This document shows positions 23,101 to 33,234 of a stretch of 64,000 nucleotides of DNA, piece after piece; the first letter of the stretch is position 1, and each line of letters opens with the position of its first letter. The notes below the pieces were generated by a model. It saw nothing but the letters and a program-made list of their open reading frames with translations. It had not been told where the DNA came from and searched no databases. The stretch is from Trebouxia sp. TZW2008. Its lineage: Eukaryota > Chlorophyta > Trebouxiophyceae > Trebouxiales > Trebouxiaceae. The translations under genes and the position numbers were made by a program. The stretch spans positions 124,001 through 188,000 of the forward strand of contig BDIU01000215.1 in NCBI GenBank assembly GCA_002118135.1, in the 5' to 3' direction.

Positions 23101-23550
23101 TTCATGCCCTCATGAACTTCAGCTTAGGGCTAGCCATGAAACAACACATCTGAGGACTGCTGACACAAATGTGTGTTCTGCAGCCATTCCTTTCATTGTC
23201 CACCCAATTGACAATGGCATTCATGCCCTCATGAACTTCAGCTTACGGCCAGCTATGAGGAAATACATTTGTGGACCTGGCCAGGGAAATCTGGCAGACC
23301 TGGACATGTGTGATGAAGAGTGCAAAGTGCCTGAAGAAGGTACGTCACTGTCGCAAATGCAAGTCTCATGTGTCACTCTTGTTGTCATGCGTTGCTATTT
23401 GTGTCCCTGTTGCAACCTTTTTTCTGACCATGATGATGCTGCAGCAGCAGTTCAAAATCAGCACACGCAACATTTGTCTGAAGCATGGCAAAACTGTTGT
23501 CACAGATTTATCAACTGAGCTTTTGCATTGCAGGTCAAGCCAATGCATGA
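20193..23550 (+). CDS. MTP18/MTFP1-family (mitochondrial fission process 1-like) membrane protein
   Basis: Six exons in consistent phase: 20193-20557, 20906-21073, 21513-21589, 22312-22482, 23184-23339 and 23534-23550, giving 317 residues. The MTP18 core is plain: LRYLGYSNECGEAF, then PLSYAVAISYVLVDTFDKGQ, then MDTIVWQLLASVICPGYTIH and PFIVHPIDNGIHALMNFSLR. The animal protein is an inner mitochondrial membrane protein linked to organelle division. Here a 100-residue basic, serine/arginine-rich leader precedes the core and may target the protein to mitochondria or plastid; which one is not decided by sequence. An insert (residues PDALLAVVDKSLPTMLGLGG and before) follows the third hydrophobic segment. 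The first exon starts about 100 bases from the retrotransposon. Introns 1, 3 and 4 hold tandem exon copies. Confidence 0.88.
20797..20850 (+). repeat. Upstream partial copy of MTP18 exon 2
   Basis: TCCTGCAG followed by GGAGCATTTGCAGCATGGCC copies the start of exon 2 at 20906 (GGAGGCATTTGCAGCATGGC). The acceptor AG is kept; the frame diverges after about 12 codons. Confidence 0.85.
21690..21900. repeat. Short-unit minisatellite CAGCATGCACACCA
   Basis: Repeats of CACAGCATGCACACCA and shorter CACAGCAT variants, in MTP18 intron 3. The matching long frames on both strands (His/Cys/Thr-rich) are artefacts. Confidence 0.9.
21991..22260 (+). repeat. Two upstream copies of MTP18 exon 4
   Basis: Copies begin at 21991 and 22144, each directly after TTGCAG, and read GYAIHTFVALAHAG and GYTIHTVVALA-like starts before going out of frame. 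The intact exon is at 22312. Spacing is 153 and 168 bases. Confidence 0.9.
22590..22806 (+). repeat. Two downstream copies of the 3' part of MTP18 exon 4
   Basis: Near 22594-22662 and 22736-22804 the sequence repeats the exon end (PDALL(A/V)VVDKSL followed by TMLGLGG), and each copy is followed by GTAATA or GTATGC as a donor. The true exon ends at 22482. Confidence 0.9.
23065..23153 (+). repeat. Complete upstream copy of MTP18 exon 5 with its own stop codon
   Basis: After a GTGCAG acceptor the copy reads IPFIVHPIDNGIHALMNFSL, then GLAMKQHI and TGA at 23151-23153. The acceptor phase matches exon 4, so splicing to it would give a shorter protein ending in KQHI. The downstream exon at 23184 continues for 34 more codons. 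Confidence 0.85.
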
Positions 23551-24334
23551 GTACCCAAATGGTACTGTCTGTCCCTGGATCAAGCTCAGAAAACGGGAAG
23601 CAATCATGCTTTGCTGGGCAAATGATTCAGACCCTAGGCATGGCAGAGAGGACTGGTGTGTCTTGATAGTCTGTATTGTACAACAGTTACTGTGCTTTGC
23701 GGTGATTTGCGGTGCTTTAAGTTGTGTCTTTATTTTATGGTGTCTGCTGTTGCAGCATATGGGCTGCTTGGATGTTGTCTTTTGTTACGCAGCTGGTCGC
23801 AGTGTGTTTGTGTAAAACAGCTTGTTGTGCATTCAGCTGGGTGATATGTTAGCACTTCACTGACTGAATCACCAGGCAAGGCTTGTATCAGCATTCAATG
23901 TGCTTGCCGGGCATGCTGTGTGCATTTGCTTCAATGACACATGGTTGAGTTTGGTTCAGGGCGATGCATGAGCCAGCAATCATCACACGTGTGCACAGCC
24001 AGCCATTCGGTTTGGCTGTACAACCAAGTCTCAAGATGCAGGTTGGCACAGATGTCCAGGCTGATGTTTCATGACACTTCTTGAGACTTGCACTCTTGAG
24101 GCATGCGGCATGGTTGGCATTAGTGTGGACGTGTAATTCAGAGCAATAATCATGCTGCGTAAATGTTGTCCATGCACCATCTGTCAACAGGCCTGTTAAT
24201 TGACCGCATTGGAAGAAGAGGTACGCCGGTGCCTGCAACGCCGTGCAAACTAAGTGAATTACAGATCGATGCGTTGACGTGAAGACAACGCTTCGCTGCG
24301 ATTTCAACAGCAGGTTGCGCATCCGAGAACCGCA
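23551..24334. other. Spacer between MTP18 and the complex III hinge gene
   Basis: No supportable gene. It contains the 3' end of MTP18 and the promoter of the next gene. The last 100 bases before 24335 are richer in CpG, as is common for promoters here. Confidence 0.5.
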
Positions 24335-24535
24335 ATGTCGGAGGAAGGCGAGAATCCCAAGCCTGCCATTGAAGACTCCTGCAAACCAGAGTGCATGAAG
24401 CAACTACTTGCATACCAGCGATGTGCCAAGCGCATTAAGGGGAAGAAGGATGCTCATTGCACAGGGCAGTATTTTGACTACTGGGGATGTATAGACAAGT
24501 GCACCGCTCCGAGACTCTTTTCTGTTCTCAAATAG
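24335..24535 (+). CDS. QCR6: Cytochrome b-c1 complex subunit 6 (hinge protein, QCR6/UQCRH)
   Basis: A single-exon gene of 66 residues. The product is the small acidic hinge subunit of respiratory complex III, which sits next to cytochrome c1 on the intermembrane side of the inner mitochondrial membrane. The sequence shows the plant-type layout: a short N-terminus (MSEEGENPKPAIED), SCKPECMKQLLAYQRC, a basic linker, HCTGQYFDYWGCIDKC and the LFSVLK end. The cysteines form two CX9C pairs (C-MKQLLAYQR-C and C-TGQYFDYWG-C), the disulfide hairpin typical of intermembrane-space proteins. Length is close to the roughly 70 residues of plant homologues. The ATG at 24335 is the only in-frame start giving a normal N-terminus. 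It is the one intron-free recognised gene here. Confidence 0.95.
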   Translation: MSEEGENPKPAIEDSCKPECMKQLLAYQRCAKRIKGKKDAHCTGQYFDYWGCIDKCTAPRLFSVLK

Positions 24536-25159
24536 CAGTACAGGTAACCATCAAGCAAGATGCAGTCTGTCAACTAGAACATCGTACTCGTTGCAATTCG
24601 CCAAGCGAGCTAGATTGCTCTGCAGGATCAATGCACAGCAAGAACGTGCAACAGTCTCGTAGTGCGCTGGAGTAGGAACGCTGCTTAAGCAAGAATGCTG
24701 GTGCAAGGCACAGGCGAAAACGCTGGGCAGCAAAGCAATTTGCTTTGAAGCTTGCTTGTACTGCGTAATCACCACAGCCAGGCTACAGTGCATACATGAA
24801 TACTGAAATTGGTTGTGCAGTGCTGCCAGACAGCCACCAGCATTGCTACATAGCGTCTCTGTTTCACATGACAATCTTTGCAGTAAGCCTGAATTGTGTG
24901 TATGACCCAATCTCATGCTTTCGTTTCACAGATGACTTTCTATCAATCTAGAGCTAATGCAACACAATTGGCAGCCTCAACGCTGCGTCTCAATTGCTTA
25001 TAAAGATTGTGTGAGGTACCTTGTCTTTCAGTTTCATTTTCCTTCGTCCATTGCTTGAATGTAGCTTGCAGCATACAAACAAGCATGCAGTGCTGGCCAT
25101 CTAGCTTCATGCATTTGCTGTCAGTTCTGTGGTACTAAGACTGAAGCAGAGTCCACATT
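24536..25159. other. Convergent 3' spacer
   Basis: Lies between the ends of the plus-strand hinge gene and the minus-strand U-box gene. No gene or repeat of note was seen. Confidence 0.5.
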
Positions 25160-28100
25160 TTATCTATGTGAGTCAATCCAGCTCTGAATGACAGTCCTCA
25201 GGCTCAAGTTTGGGCTGAGGTGATGCGCTTTCAGCTTCTGCGCAGTTGTGGGATCTCTTCGATGCTGCTCAATCCATCGCATGATGGCAGGGCGGTCGTA
25301 TGTCAGGCCTGCATGTCATGTGTGACACTGACTGCACATAATGAATAACATGTAATGCAACGACGGGCTGATTATATTGGCCGGCTCCTGAATGACACAA
25401 GGATGGACACCGCCACTGGGGCTTGCTCAGAATCTGCTCCATCCCTGTCTTGCAATTGCAGTGCAATACTCAGAAGCGTCAGCACCAAACGCAGGCAAGA
25501 TGACATGTACTGTCTGCTCTCATGCATCATAGCACCCGACACAGACAGCTTGTCTTGAAAACGGCAGTACCAACCGAAAACAGGCAGCACCTACCATTGC
25601 GAGTAGTAGCTGGCTCCTTCATGATGGCAAATGTGATTGGACACTTGAAAGAGTCTGGAATCTCAGGAATGTCTTCCAGATGCTCTGGGATAATGAGCGG
25701 AGGCGGCCAGTGCACCTCCTTGCGGTTGTGATCCCTATCCCTGCATGATTTGCAAGCCCTCACAATGTTGTTGTGAACCCTTTTCTAGCATTTCAAACTA
25801 AATCTTACATTGCAATTGTGATCCCTGTTGCTGCGTTCCATACAAACCTTGACGGTCTCTTTTGAAGGAACTCTGCCATCAGCTGTCGAAGGGCATGGCT
25901 GCCGTGCTGTCTGTTTCCTCACAATTTGGCCTTGCACTGTCTAGTCAAGGCAGCCAGTGCACCTCTTTGCTGTTCTATGTACTTACAACAGGGCATCATA
26001 GTATGCCGTTCAAGCACCTTTCCCAAGTCAATATGATGTGGCACTGCTGCCCTACTAAAAATGCACAATTGCCTTTTAGCACAGCAATGTCAAGCAGATG
26101 TATAGTTTGTCACAGGAGCTGGCAACAACAAGCGTGCAGATCAACACAAAGTCAAAAGGCAAAGCATTGATATTTGATCAAGATTGATACGCTAACAAAG
26201 CCAAACCTCATATTCTTCATAAGTTCAGGAAACATTCATTGCTTGCCTGTTCCTGTGTTCTCTGGCAGGAGCGGGTTCAGGCAGCTGTGGCATGTCTGGA
26301 ATCTGGCGTGCTGCTTCAGCTGGCAAGCCTGCATTCTCCACAGCTGCATTCCAAGCTTGCACAAACGCATTCCTTGCTTGCCGACCCTCTTGAGCTGCAC
26401 ACAAAGCAATATAACCATATCGCTGGTCAAATTGCAACTCAGCCTCCTGTGGAAGGTTTTAGCTTTGCTGGCAAGCCTGCGTTCTCCACACAGCAGCATT
26501 GCAAGCTTACGCAAAGGCATTCCTTGCACTGCACACAAGGCAAAATTGTGTATGGTCACTACAGATGACAGCGTTGGAGGCTGCCCTCAAGGCATTCCCC
26601 TTGCGTGCCGGCCCTCTGAGCTGCACACCGACAGCTCAACATCTCTAACATAGGATGCAATGAAACAGCAGCATAACATAGCTGTGTGAGGGTCAAATGC
26701 AACAGCTGCATCCCAAGCTTGCACACTGGCATTCCTTGCTTGCCGCCCCTCTTGAGCTGCACACAGCACAAGACAACTCTGACAAAGGGCGCAATGGAAC
26801 AGCAGCACAACATAGCTGTGTGCTACGGCTGAATGCAACAGCTGCATGTCAGGCTGCCACAAAGGGCATTCCTTGCTTGTCGGCATCTTGAGCTGCACTC
26901 GAAAGCAGCACAGATCTGTTGCGCAGCAAATTGCATTCCAGTCTGCTGTTGTGTGTCCTGCCTGCTGCTTCAGCTGGCAAGCCTTTGTTCTCCACAGCCG
27001 CATCTTAGGCTGACACAATGGCCTGGTTTGCTGACTGCTGGCTCTTGAGCTGCACACAAAGCGGCAAAATTTTGTTGATTGTACAGCAAGTTGCATATCA
27101 CTCTGCTGCAAAAGGCAAAAATCTAGAATCCAGCCTTCTGCTTCAGCTGGCAAATCTGCTTGCTCCACAGCTGTGCTTTAGACTGACACGACGGCCTGGC
27201 TTGCTGGCTGCTGGCTCTTCAGCTGCACAAAGTGCGCAGTAATGTAAGCAACTCTGTGCTTTTGCTGAATGCAACAGCAGGGTCTGGGCTCGTACAAGCT
27301 ATCGTTGTCCTCGCATGCTGGCCCAGTTGAAGTTCGTGTTGTGCGATACAACGCTGTGCAAGGTCTCTCAGATAAGCCTGAAGGCATGGTCGTTTAATTT
27401 TGCTTTTGCTTCTACCCTCAAGGGAAACAATTGATGAGAGCATACCTGGAGGTGCAGGGTCATGTAAACCCATGTGAGGTAGCCCAACAATGGCATTGGC
27501 CCACAGGGTCAAGAACGGCAGCACAGCCGCTTCAATGGCAACCATGAGACTGTAATTTGGCTCTGGTAGTGTGAACGCGACCATGGTCATCTGTAATGAA
27601 TCAACAAGAGTGTTTGGGATATGTTGGCGAGCCAGCACGTATACAGACAAGCTGTGTGCTAGCGCAGGCCTGAGACTGCAGTTGTGCGCCGGTAATGTCA
27701 CTGCAGCCATCAGCATCTGTAAGAAAATCACAAGAGTGTATAAGCTGTGGTGGCCAGCCAACATTCATGCACACAAGCTGTGTGCTGGTACAGGATCTGA
27801 ACTGTAGCTTGGCTCCAGTAGCAACAACACAAACATGCGCATCAGTAAAAAAATAACAAGACCAACATGTTGCCAACCAACATGTTTGCACGCAAGCTGC
27901 GTGCTTATGCAAAGCTGAGATTGTAGTTTGGCTTGGATACCACTGATGAGACCCCCAACAGCTGCAGAAGCACAGAAAAGCGCTGAATCGCCAGCTAATA
28001 TGTTTACTTCTTCCTTCTCCCTTTTCGAATTCAGTGCTGTCTCCTTTGGGAAAATGTGCTGGTACAATTTGAAACAGAGTGGGCTAAAAGTTCTGCAACA

Positions 28101-30480
28101 GGAACACACAGGCAGTGCATTGATGAGGTAAACTATGACAGGGACACATTGGATGTCATTGCATCACGCAACGCAGGTCTGCCCTGTGGCATGGCTCAAA
28201 GATCAGAGAGACACCTAGCATCTGTATGCAAGACAAGCTAAAGAAGAAGAACAGGTTCACGAATATAACGCTGAAGGCAGTGTTGAAGATGGGTAAGATG
28301 AGGTAGGTGCACATGAACACATCCCCCATCTCAGAGGGCGGCATTGCACTTATAAAGAGGAGAGATGTAAAACGGAGAGTGCAGGAGAAGAAGAGGACAT
28401 GAATCAATAAGGGGAAAGGAGAAGGAAAGGCTTGTACATAACGCTGAAGGCAGTGTTGAAGAGGGGCAAAAAGATGTGATTGCATCAAAACAACATCCCC
28501 CATCTCAGAATGCCTTTGCACTTATAAAGAGGGACCATTTAACCCAGAGAGTGCAGGAGAAGAAGAGGAGATGAGCCAACAGGGGAAAGAAGAAGGAAAG
28601 GCTTACAAATATAATGCTGAAGGCAGTGTTGAAGAGTGGCAAGATGATGTAGGTGCACATCAACACATTGCCCATTTCAGGGGGCGCCATTGTGCTATCA
28701 AGGGTTGCGATCAAGCTCCAGATTTCTAGGGCTTGGCTGGTTAAACCCATAACCACAAGCCACCGTCCCAAGTATGGGTTGTCATCCACACATGCTTGGC
28801 CATACATGCATGTCTGCAGCGGCAGCAGCAGCGTTTTGTTAGAGTCAGCACAACCTGATTGGCAAATGACTTGACAATGACTAGGGTTGCATACAGGCTC
28901 CAGATCTCTAGGGCTTGGCTGGTCAAACCCATAACCGCAAGCCAACGCGCCAAGTATGGATTGTCATCCACGCACGCTTGGCCATACATGCATGTCTGCA
29001 GCAGCAGCAGCAATCTGCTAGAATCAATACAACCTGATTGGCAAATGACTTGACAATGACTAGGGTTGCGTGCAGGCTCCAGATCTCTAGGGCTTGGCTG
29101 GTCAAACCCATGACCACAAAGCAACCTTCCAAGTATGGATTGTCATTCACACATGCTTGGCCATACATGCATGTCTACAGCAGCAGCAGCATTTTGTTAG
29201 GGTCAACACAACCTGACTGGCAAATGACTTGACAGTGACTAGGTTGCATACGGGCTCGAGATCTCTAGGGCTTGGCTGGTCAAACCCATAACCACAAGCC
29301 AACGTCCCAAGTATGGATTGTCATCCACACATGCTTGGCCATACATGTATGTCTGCAGCAGCAGCATCAGCAGCAGCAGCAGCAGGCTTTTTGAGTAAAC
29401 CTGAATGGCAGATGCCTGAACCATATGTTGTGTTGACCAAGCGCTGCAAACCATACATGCTTGACCGTACCTGCATGTCTGCAGCAGCAGCAGGAGCAGC
29501 AAACATCAGAACCAACACAGGAGTGGCAGGAAGCTAAGCTAGTGCTGTGTTTTGTACTGCCTAGCTGGCAAGCCAGCGACATGCACAGATATGTCTTTTA
29601 CAGATGCAAATTTGATCTAGCCTGCATAGTCGCTTACCTGCAACCTGTTTTGCCTGCAAATATGTGCACAAAATCAGACTTGCAATCAGAGAAGTCAACT
29701 TTGGGCTGGGTTGCCTGGATACGCTAGATTGGGCAAATGAATCACCAACACTAGATTGAACAGATGAATCATTGCAAGGTGAATAAGTAGGTTCAAAGAT
29801 CCAGATGGAGAGCAAGACAGATTGAGTTGAAACATTGTGTTCATGAGCTCTTTCAGCTCACCTGTAGGCCGGGTAGCAACATACTGACAAGGTTTCCAAT
29901 GATTGACCGTTTGACAAAGAACAGCATAAATTGCTTGGGCACCTCCGCTGCTTGATTCGCTGCTTTTACCAGCAGCAACTGTTTGATGTTGTCTGGGCGG
30001 AATCTGCTGCTGGTGCATTTCATGATGAGGGTGAAGAGACGGGGGCTTGTCAAAAGGGCATTCAACCCAACCAGGGCCTGCAGGCATGCACGGACAGACA
30101 TCTGATACATGGATTGACACCAGCAGCAACTGTTGTGATGCTATCAGACGGACTTTGCTGCTGGTCCCCTTCATGATAAGGCTGAAGCGATGGGGGCTTG
30201 TCAGAAGGGCGTTCAACCCAACCAGGGCCTGCAGGCATGCACGGACAGACATCTGCTACATGGATTGACACCAGCAGCAACTGTTGCGACGCTATCAGAC
30301 AGACTTTGCTGCTGGTCCCCTTCATGATAAGGCTGAAGCGATGGGGGCTTGTCAGAAGGGCGTTCAACCCAACCAGGGCCTGCAGGCATGCACAGACAGG
30401 GATGAACTTGTTACTTGTTCCAATTGAAATCATCTTAGGGTCACTCAACGTTTCGAGAAGAGACATCCTGCATTGACAAA
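25160..30480 (-). CDS. U-box protein with hydrophobic upstream exons (partial model)
   Basis: The last three exons are secure on the minus strand: 26394-26247, 25740-25595 and 25308-25160. They encode a linker (RQARNAFVQAWNAAVENAG, PAREHRNRDRDHNRKEVHW) and then a U-box: IPDSFKCPITFAIMKEPATT, then GLTYDRPAIMRWIEQHRRDP and LSLRTVIQSWIDSHR before the stop. U-boxes recruit E2 enzymes, so the product is probably an E3 ubiquitin ligase. Upstream candidate exons in frame include 27553-27454 (AIEAAVLPFLTLWANAIVGL, ending in phase 1 as needed), units reading GDVFMCTYLILPIFNTAF, LVVMGLTSQALEIWSL, KRSIIGNLVSMLLPGLQ, and LSDPKMISIGTSNKF. Several are hydrophobic enough to cross a membrane. The protein family of this N-terminal part is unknown to me. 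The intron after 26247 has a GC donor. Five exons are tandemly copied. Confidence 0.7.
26510..27232 (-). repeat. Array of acceptor-side copies of the U-box gene linker exon
   Basis: On the minus strand GTGCAGCT(C/G)AAGAG-like starts recur near 27225, 27052, 26900, 26763, 26625 and 26540, upstream of the real exon at 26394. Translations are versions of AAQEGRQARNAFVQAW, with frames increasingly broken with distance. Spacing is about 85-175 bases. Confidence 0.85.
27560..27950 (-). repeat. Three to four copies of a U-box gene exon start
   Basis: Near 27590, 27720, 27845 and 27930 the minus strand repeats an ATTACAG or CTTACAG-like acceptor with a following GCCAAACTACAG(T/A) segment. Only the copy ending at 27454 is long and open. 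Confidence 0.7.
28250..28695 (-). repeat. Three copies of an exon reading GDVxMCTYxxLPxFNTAF
   Basis: At about 28695-28610, 28510-28440 and 28345-28255 on the minus strand. The first and third are open; the second (28510) is out of frame. The first has a GTAAGC donor after ATATTT. Copies include about 90 bases of flanking intron. Confidence 0.85.
28684..29500 (-). repeat. Array of about 180-bp units carrying a hydrophobic exon
   Basis: Four near-complete copies (about 28684-28865, 28866-29050, 29051-29235, 29236-29390) and a fragment near 29440-29490. On the minus strand each reads DDNPYLGRWLVVMGLTSQAL followed by EIWSL. Between copies lies a CAGCAGCAG run. Identity between copies is very high, so the array is young. 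Confidence 0.9.
30000..30410 (-). repeat. Three copies of an exon reading CLQALVGLNALLTSPHRFSL
   Basis: Minus-strand copies at about 30400-30290, 30235-30150 and 30105-30010, period about 155-165 bases. All start after a GCATGCCTGCAG acceptor-like site and end near IMKGTSSK. Confidence 0.88.
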
Positions 30481-32402
30481 ACGACATCATGGCAATGCTG
30501 ATTGACGCATGCCTTGACTGATCACAATGGTGGGTGTCATCTGCTTGGATGCCCCATGCTGCATGCTGCAATGCAGACTGCATGTTAGGATTACAAACAT
30601 GCAAACAACAGCTGGGCAGATGGCGATGAGACCACACATTGCCATCAAACAGATGCAACATATACAAGATGCAGGGGTAACAGATGTATCATGGTACAAA
30701 CATGGCCCTGTGAACGGGCCAATTGCATTGCGCCATTACGCTCTCCAGAAAGTGGTCTGCAACTGTGATAGCGGAGTGGGCAACTTGTGTTGTGATAGAA
30801 CAACTTTTGAACCATTGAGAAGATGGTGCAGCAAAGGAGTGACACAAAGCACATCGCTTAGCTTGGCAAATCCTGCTGAACACCATTACTGACCAGGAGG
30901 AAGAAGATAAAAAAAAAACCAGCAGAGAGAGGAAGATGACACACACCTTGACGGGATGATCTTCTGAGTACTTCTTATAGTCAAGAGGAACAGGTCTCGC
31001 CTCACGCTGCAGCATAGCAAAACCAAATGGTCACAACATATGCTGTGAATGCATGCTTCACCAGAAGAACAGCCATCTGAAGCAATATGGCTGAAGCTCT
31101 GATGTAACAGGCACAAAGCAATCAGCAGCAACATATTTAAACTGCAATGATGCTGCTTTGTAACATGCTGTGAAGCAGCAGACCTCATTTCCACAAAGTC
31201 AGCTCTACACTTCCCTGTGAATGGATGGCAAAATCCAACCAGAAGCCCAACAGAAAGATTTGCAAGCTGACTTTACCCCTGGTCGAGTCAATTATACAAG
31301 AGCAGGTTGACAGAGATGCTGCAAGTATGGGCTAGCAAATAGTCAGTGCTTGGCAGATCATTCGGATGCAGGCTTGATCCAGGATGCTCAACTGCCAGTG
31401 CTTGTTCAAACTCTGCATCAAATACAAACTTGTTTGCAAAGTAGAAAAGCTCACAGGACGACAGACATTGTGTACGTCCAGACAACAATGAATACCACTG
31501 ATGCAATTTCGACACTGTGGGGGCAATTTGATTGCAACCTGAAAGCTTACCACAAAAGTTGAGTTTGGCGTGAGTGATGTGTCCAAAAGCCCCAGTCCGC
31601 TCAAGACCCGCTTGAAAATGATCCATGACCAAGGGCCGCTTTGGACGGGTCTAGGGTCCCCCCTTGCCTCTTCTGGGGGAACCCTATCCCGTCTGAGAGC
31701 TTCCTCTGTCATCACGATTCTTGCCTGCCAATGTGTACACATTCGTTTCAGCTGAATGCAAGCCAATACAGAAGGTTATGAGTGATTAGAAACTGGAAGA
31801 TGAGGGTTGATTTTAGACAACTCGGCGCATTGTGACACAACATTTGCCTCCTGAAGTCCACACATCTACATCATCCATTACGTAAGCCGGTGCAAAGGCT
31901 CATCGGCACTTATGAGAAGATCCTGCTTGCTCTGAGCTGACTCAGGCAATCTAGCACTTGTCAAGAGCTCTTCCAGTCTGCATGTCTTCTAAGTGCCGAG
32001 AAAATGAAAATGAATGAAAATGAAAATGAAAATGAGAATGAAAATGTCAAGATTGAGAAGTCACCAAGGCAACAGCTCACAGCAGTCATCAGATGTCGCT
32101 GTATGATGTGCAAGATGGTTTCTGACGTCCAAGGCCTGGCTGGAGTGCAGAAGTGCAAACCTGTACTTGCTCAACGAGCTTTTGTGCGTCTGTATTTTGA
32201 TGTGCTGTGTTGACGATGTCATGGTACAGTGCACGGTCCTGCTGTTGGTCTGCTGCAGTAACACACGAGTGAATTGCTATGTTTCACAAACCATTGGCTT
32301 GCAGTCATGGCATGCAAGGGAGTGCAGCTCAGAAACTGCGATGCCCTGGGACTAGCAAATACTCTTGTGCTGTCAGCAATTCAGCGAGGGCCAGCTGCGT
32401 AC
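30481..32402. other. Uncertain minus-strand exons between the U-box gene and 32.4 kb
   Basis: Possible minus-strand exons are 31010-30950 (REARPVPLDYKKYSEDHPVK, followed by GT) and 31738-31625 (ARIVMTEEALRRDRVPPEEA, preceded by TTGGCAG), plus about 31968-31875 (ELLTSARLPESAQSKQDLL, ending CTTAC/GTAATG). Phases to their neighbours could not be closed. A GAAAAT microsatellite lies at 32004-32046. These exons may link the first exon at 32766 to the U-box gene or form a separate gene. Confidence 0.4.
32004..32046. repeat. AATGAAA/GAAAAT microsatellite
   Basis: A run of AATGAAAATGAAAATG units. It produces a false Phe/Ser-rich frame on the minus strand. Confidence 0.95.
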
Positions 32403-32766
32403 CTGCCGAATTCAGCTCATCTGTTGCTTTGCTAGCTGCATTGACATAGCAGACCAGTCCTGCCAGTGCCTCAAACTCATGCCATCTGTGTGGCTGCTGC
32501 TCAAACCAAGCTTCACTGTGTTGACAGCTCCAGGTGCTAAAGTCTGTGCTAGTTGAACCAGCTGTGCTGGGAGCCTCCAAATTTGTTGAAGGGTGTGCTT
32601 GTGGCAAATCATACAGCAGGTCTGACCGCGCGGGCTGCGTCCATTGACTTCTCTCCCAGAGGACAATGCAAAGAAGGAACAGCAGAGCTCCGCTGACAAT
32701 GCGTATCTGCTGCTCTTGCACCCCCAACGCTTGTCGCAAATTGTGCAACCACTGATCAAAGGTCAT
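32403..32766 (-). CDS. First exon of a membrane-anchored protein of unknown family
   Basis: Starts with ATG at 32766 and ends at a good donor (GGCAG/GTACGC) at 32403, giving 121 codons and phase 1. The N-terminus (MTFDQWLHNLRQALGVQEQQ) is followed by one clear transmembrane segment at about residues 22-37 (VSGALLFLLCIVLW), then a Ser/Thr/Pro-rich stretch and HRWHEFEALAGLVCYVNAA. It is divergent from gamma-SNAP, whose ATG is 469 bases away, so the two may share a promoter region. Whether it is the first exon of the U-box gene 2-7 kb downstream is open; if so, that ligase would be membrane-anchored. I do not recognise the family. Confidence 0.5.
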
Positions 32767-33234
32767 TTCCCACGGCGCAAAGTCACGTGTGTCGCAACCA
32801 TTTGCGCTCCATCAGTTGGCGGTAGGAATTGAAGTCGGTACAGTTTACGTCACAGTTCTTGTCAATTGCGCAAAAGCGCTTCGTGCTCGACACATGCTAG
32901 GGCTGCAACGCAGGAGCTGATCGTGGCCTCACTCATTGAGACCTCGATGTCGTGGAAACGAGCGCGAATTCCAAATTGATCGCGGCACTATTATACATCA
33001 AAGCCATGCATAGCTCGCTGCGACAGTTGCAGAGGAAGTCGCGCTTGCGTTTGTTACTCAAGTCAACGACGTTTCGTATCCTTAAGTGCAGGTGAGGTGT
33101 GGGATCGCAGGGGCACGAGATTCAACAGTGTCATTCTCAGCGCTGCGTTCGACTTTCAGTGTGAAGCTTCAGCGGTGTACACGAGCATCCCTGGGCTTCT
33201 TGCACTGCCAGCGTCTTACTGTCCCGCGCGCAAT
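32767..33234. promoter_or_regulatory. Divergent intergenic promoter region
   Basis: A 468-base, CpG-rich interval (many CGCG and GCGC words near 32870-33060) between two divergent ATGs. No TATA box was identified. The plus-strand frame is open upstream of 33235 but the family similarity begins at that ATG. Confidence 0.5.

Noticed and set aside
31961..32158. Phe/Ser-rich frame on the minus strand
   Set aside because: Created by the GAAAAT microsatellite.
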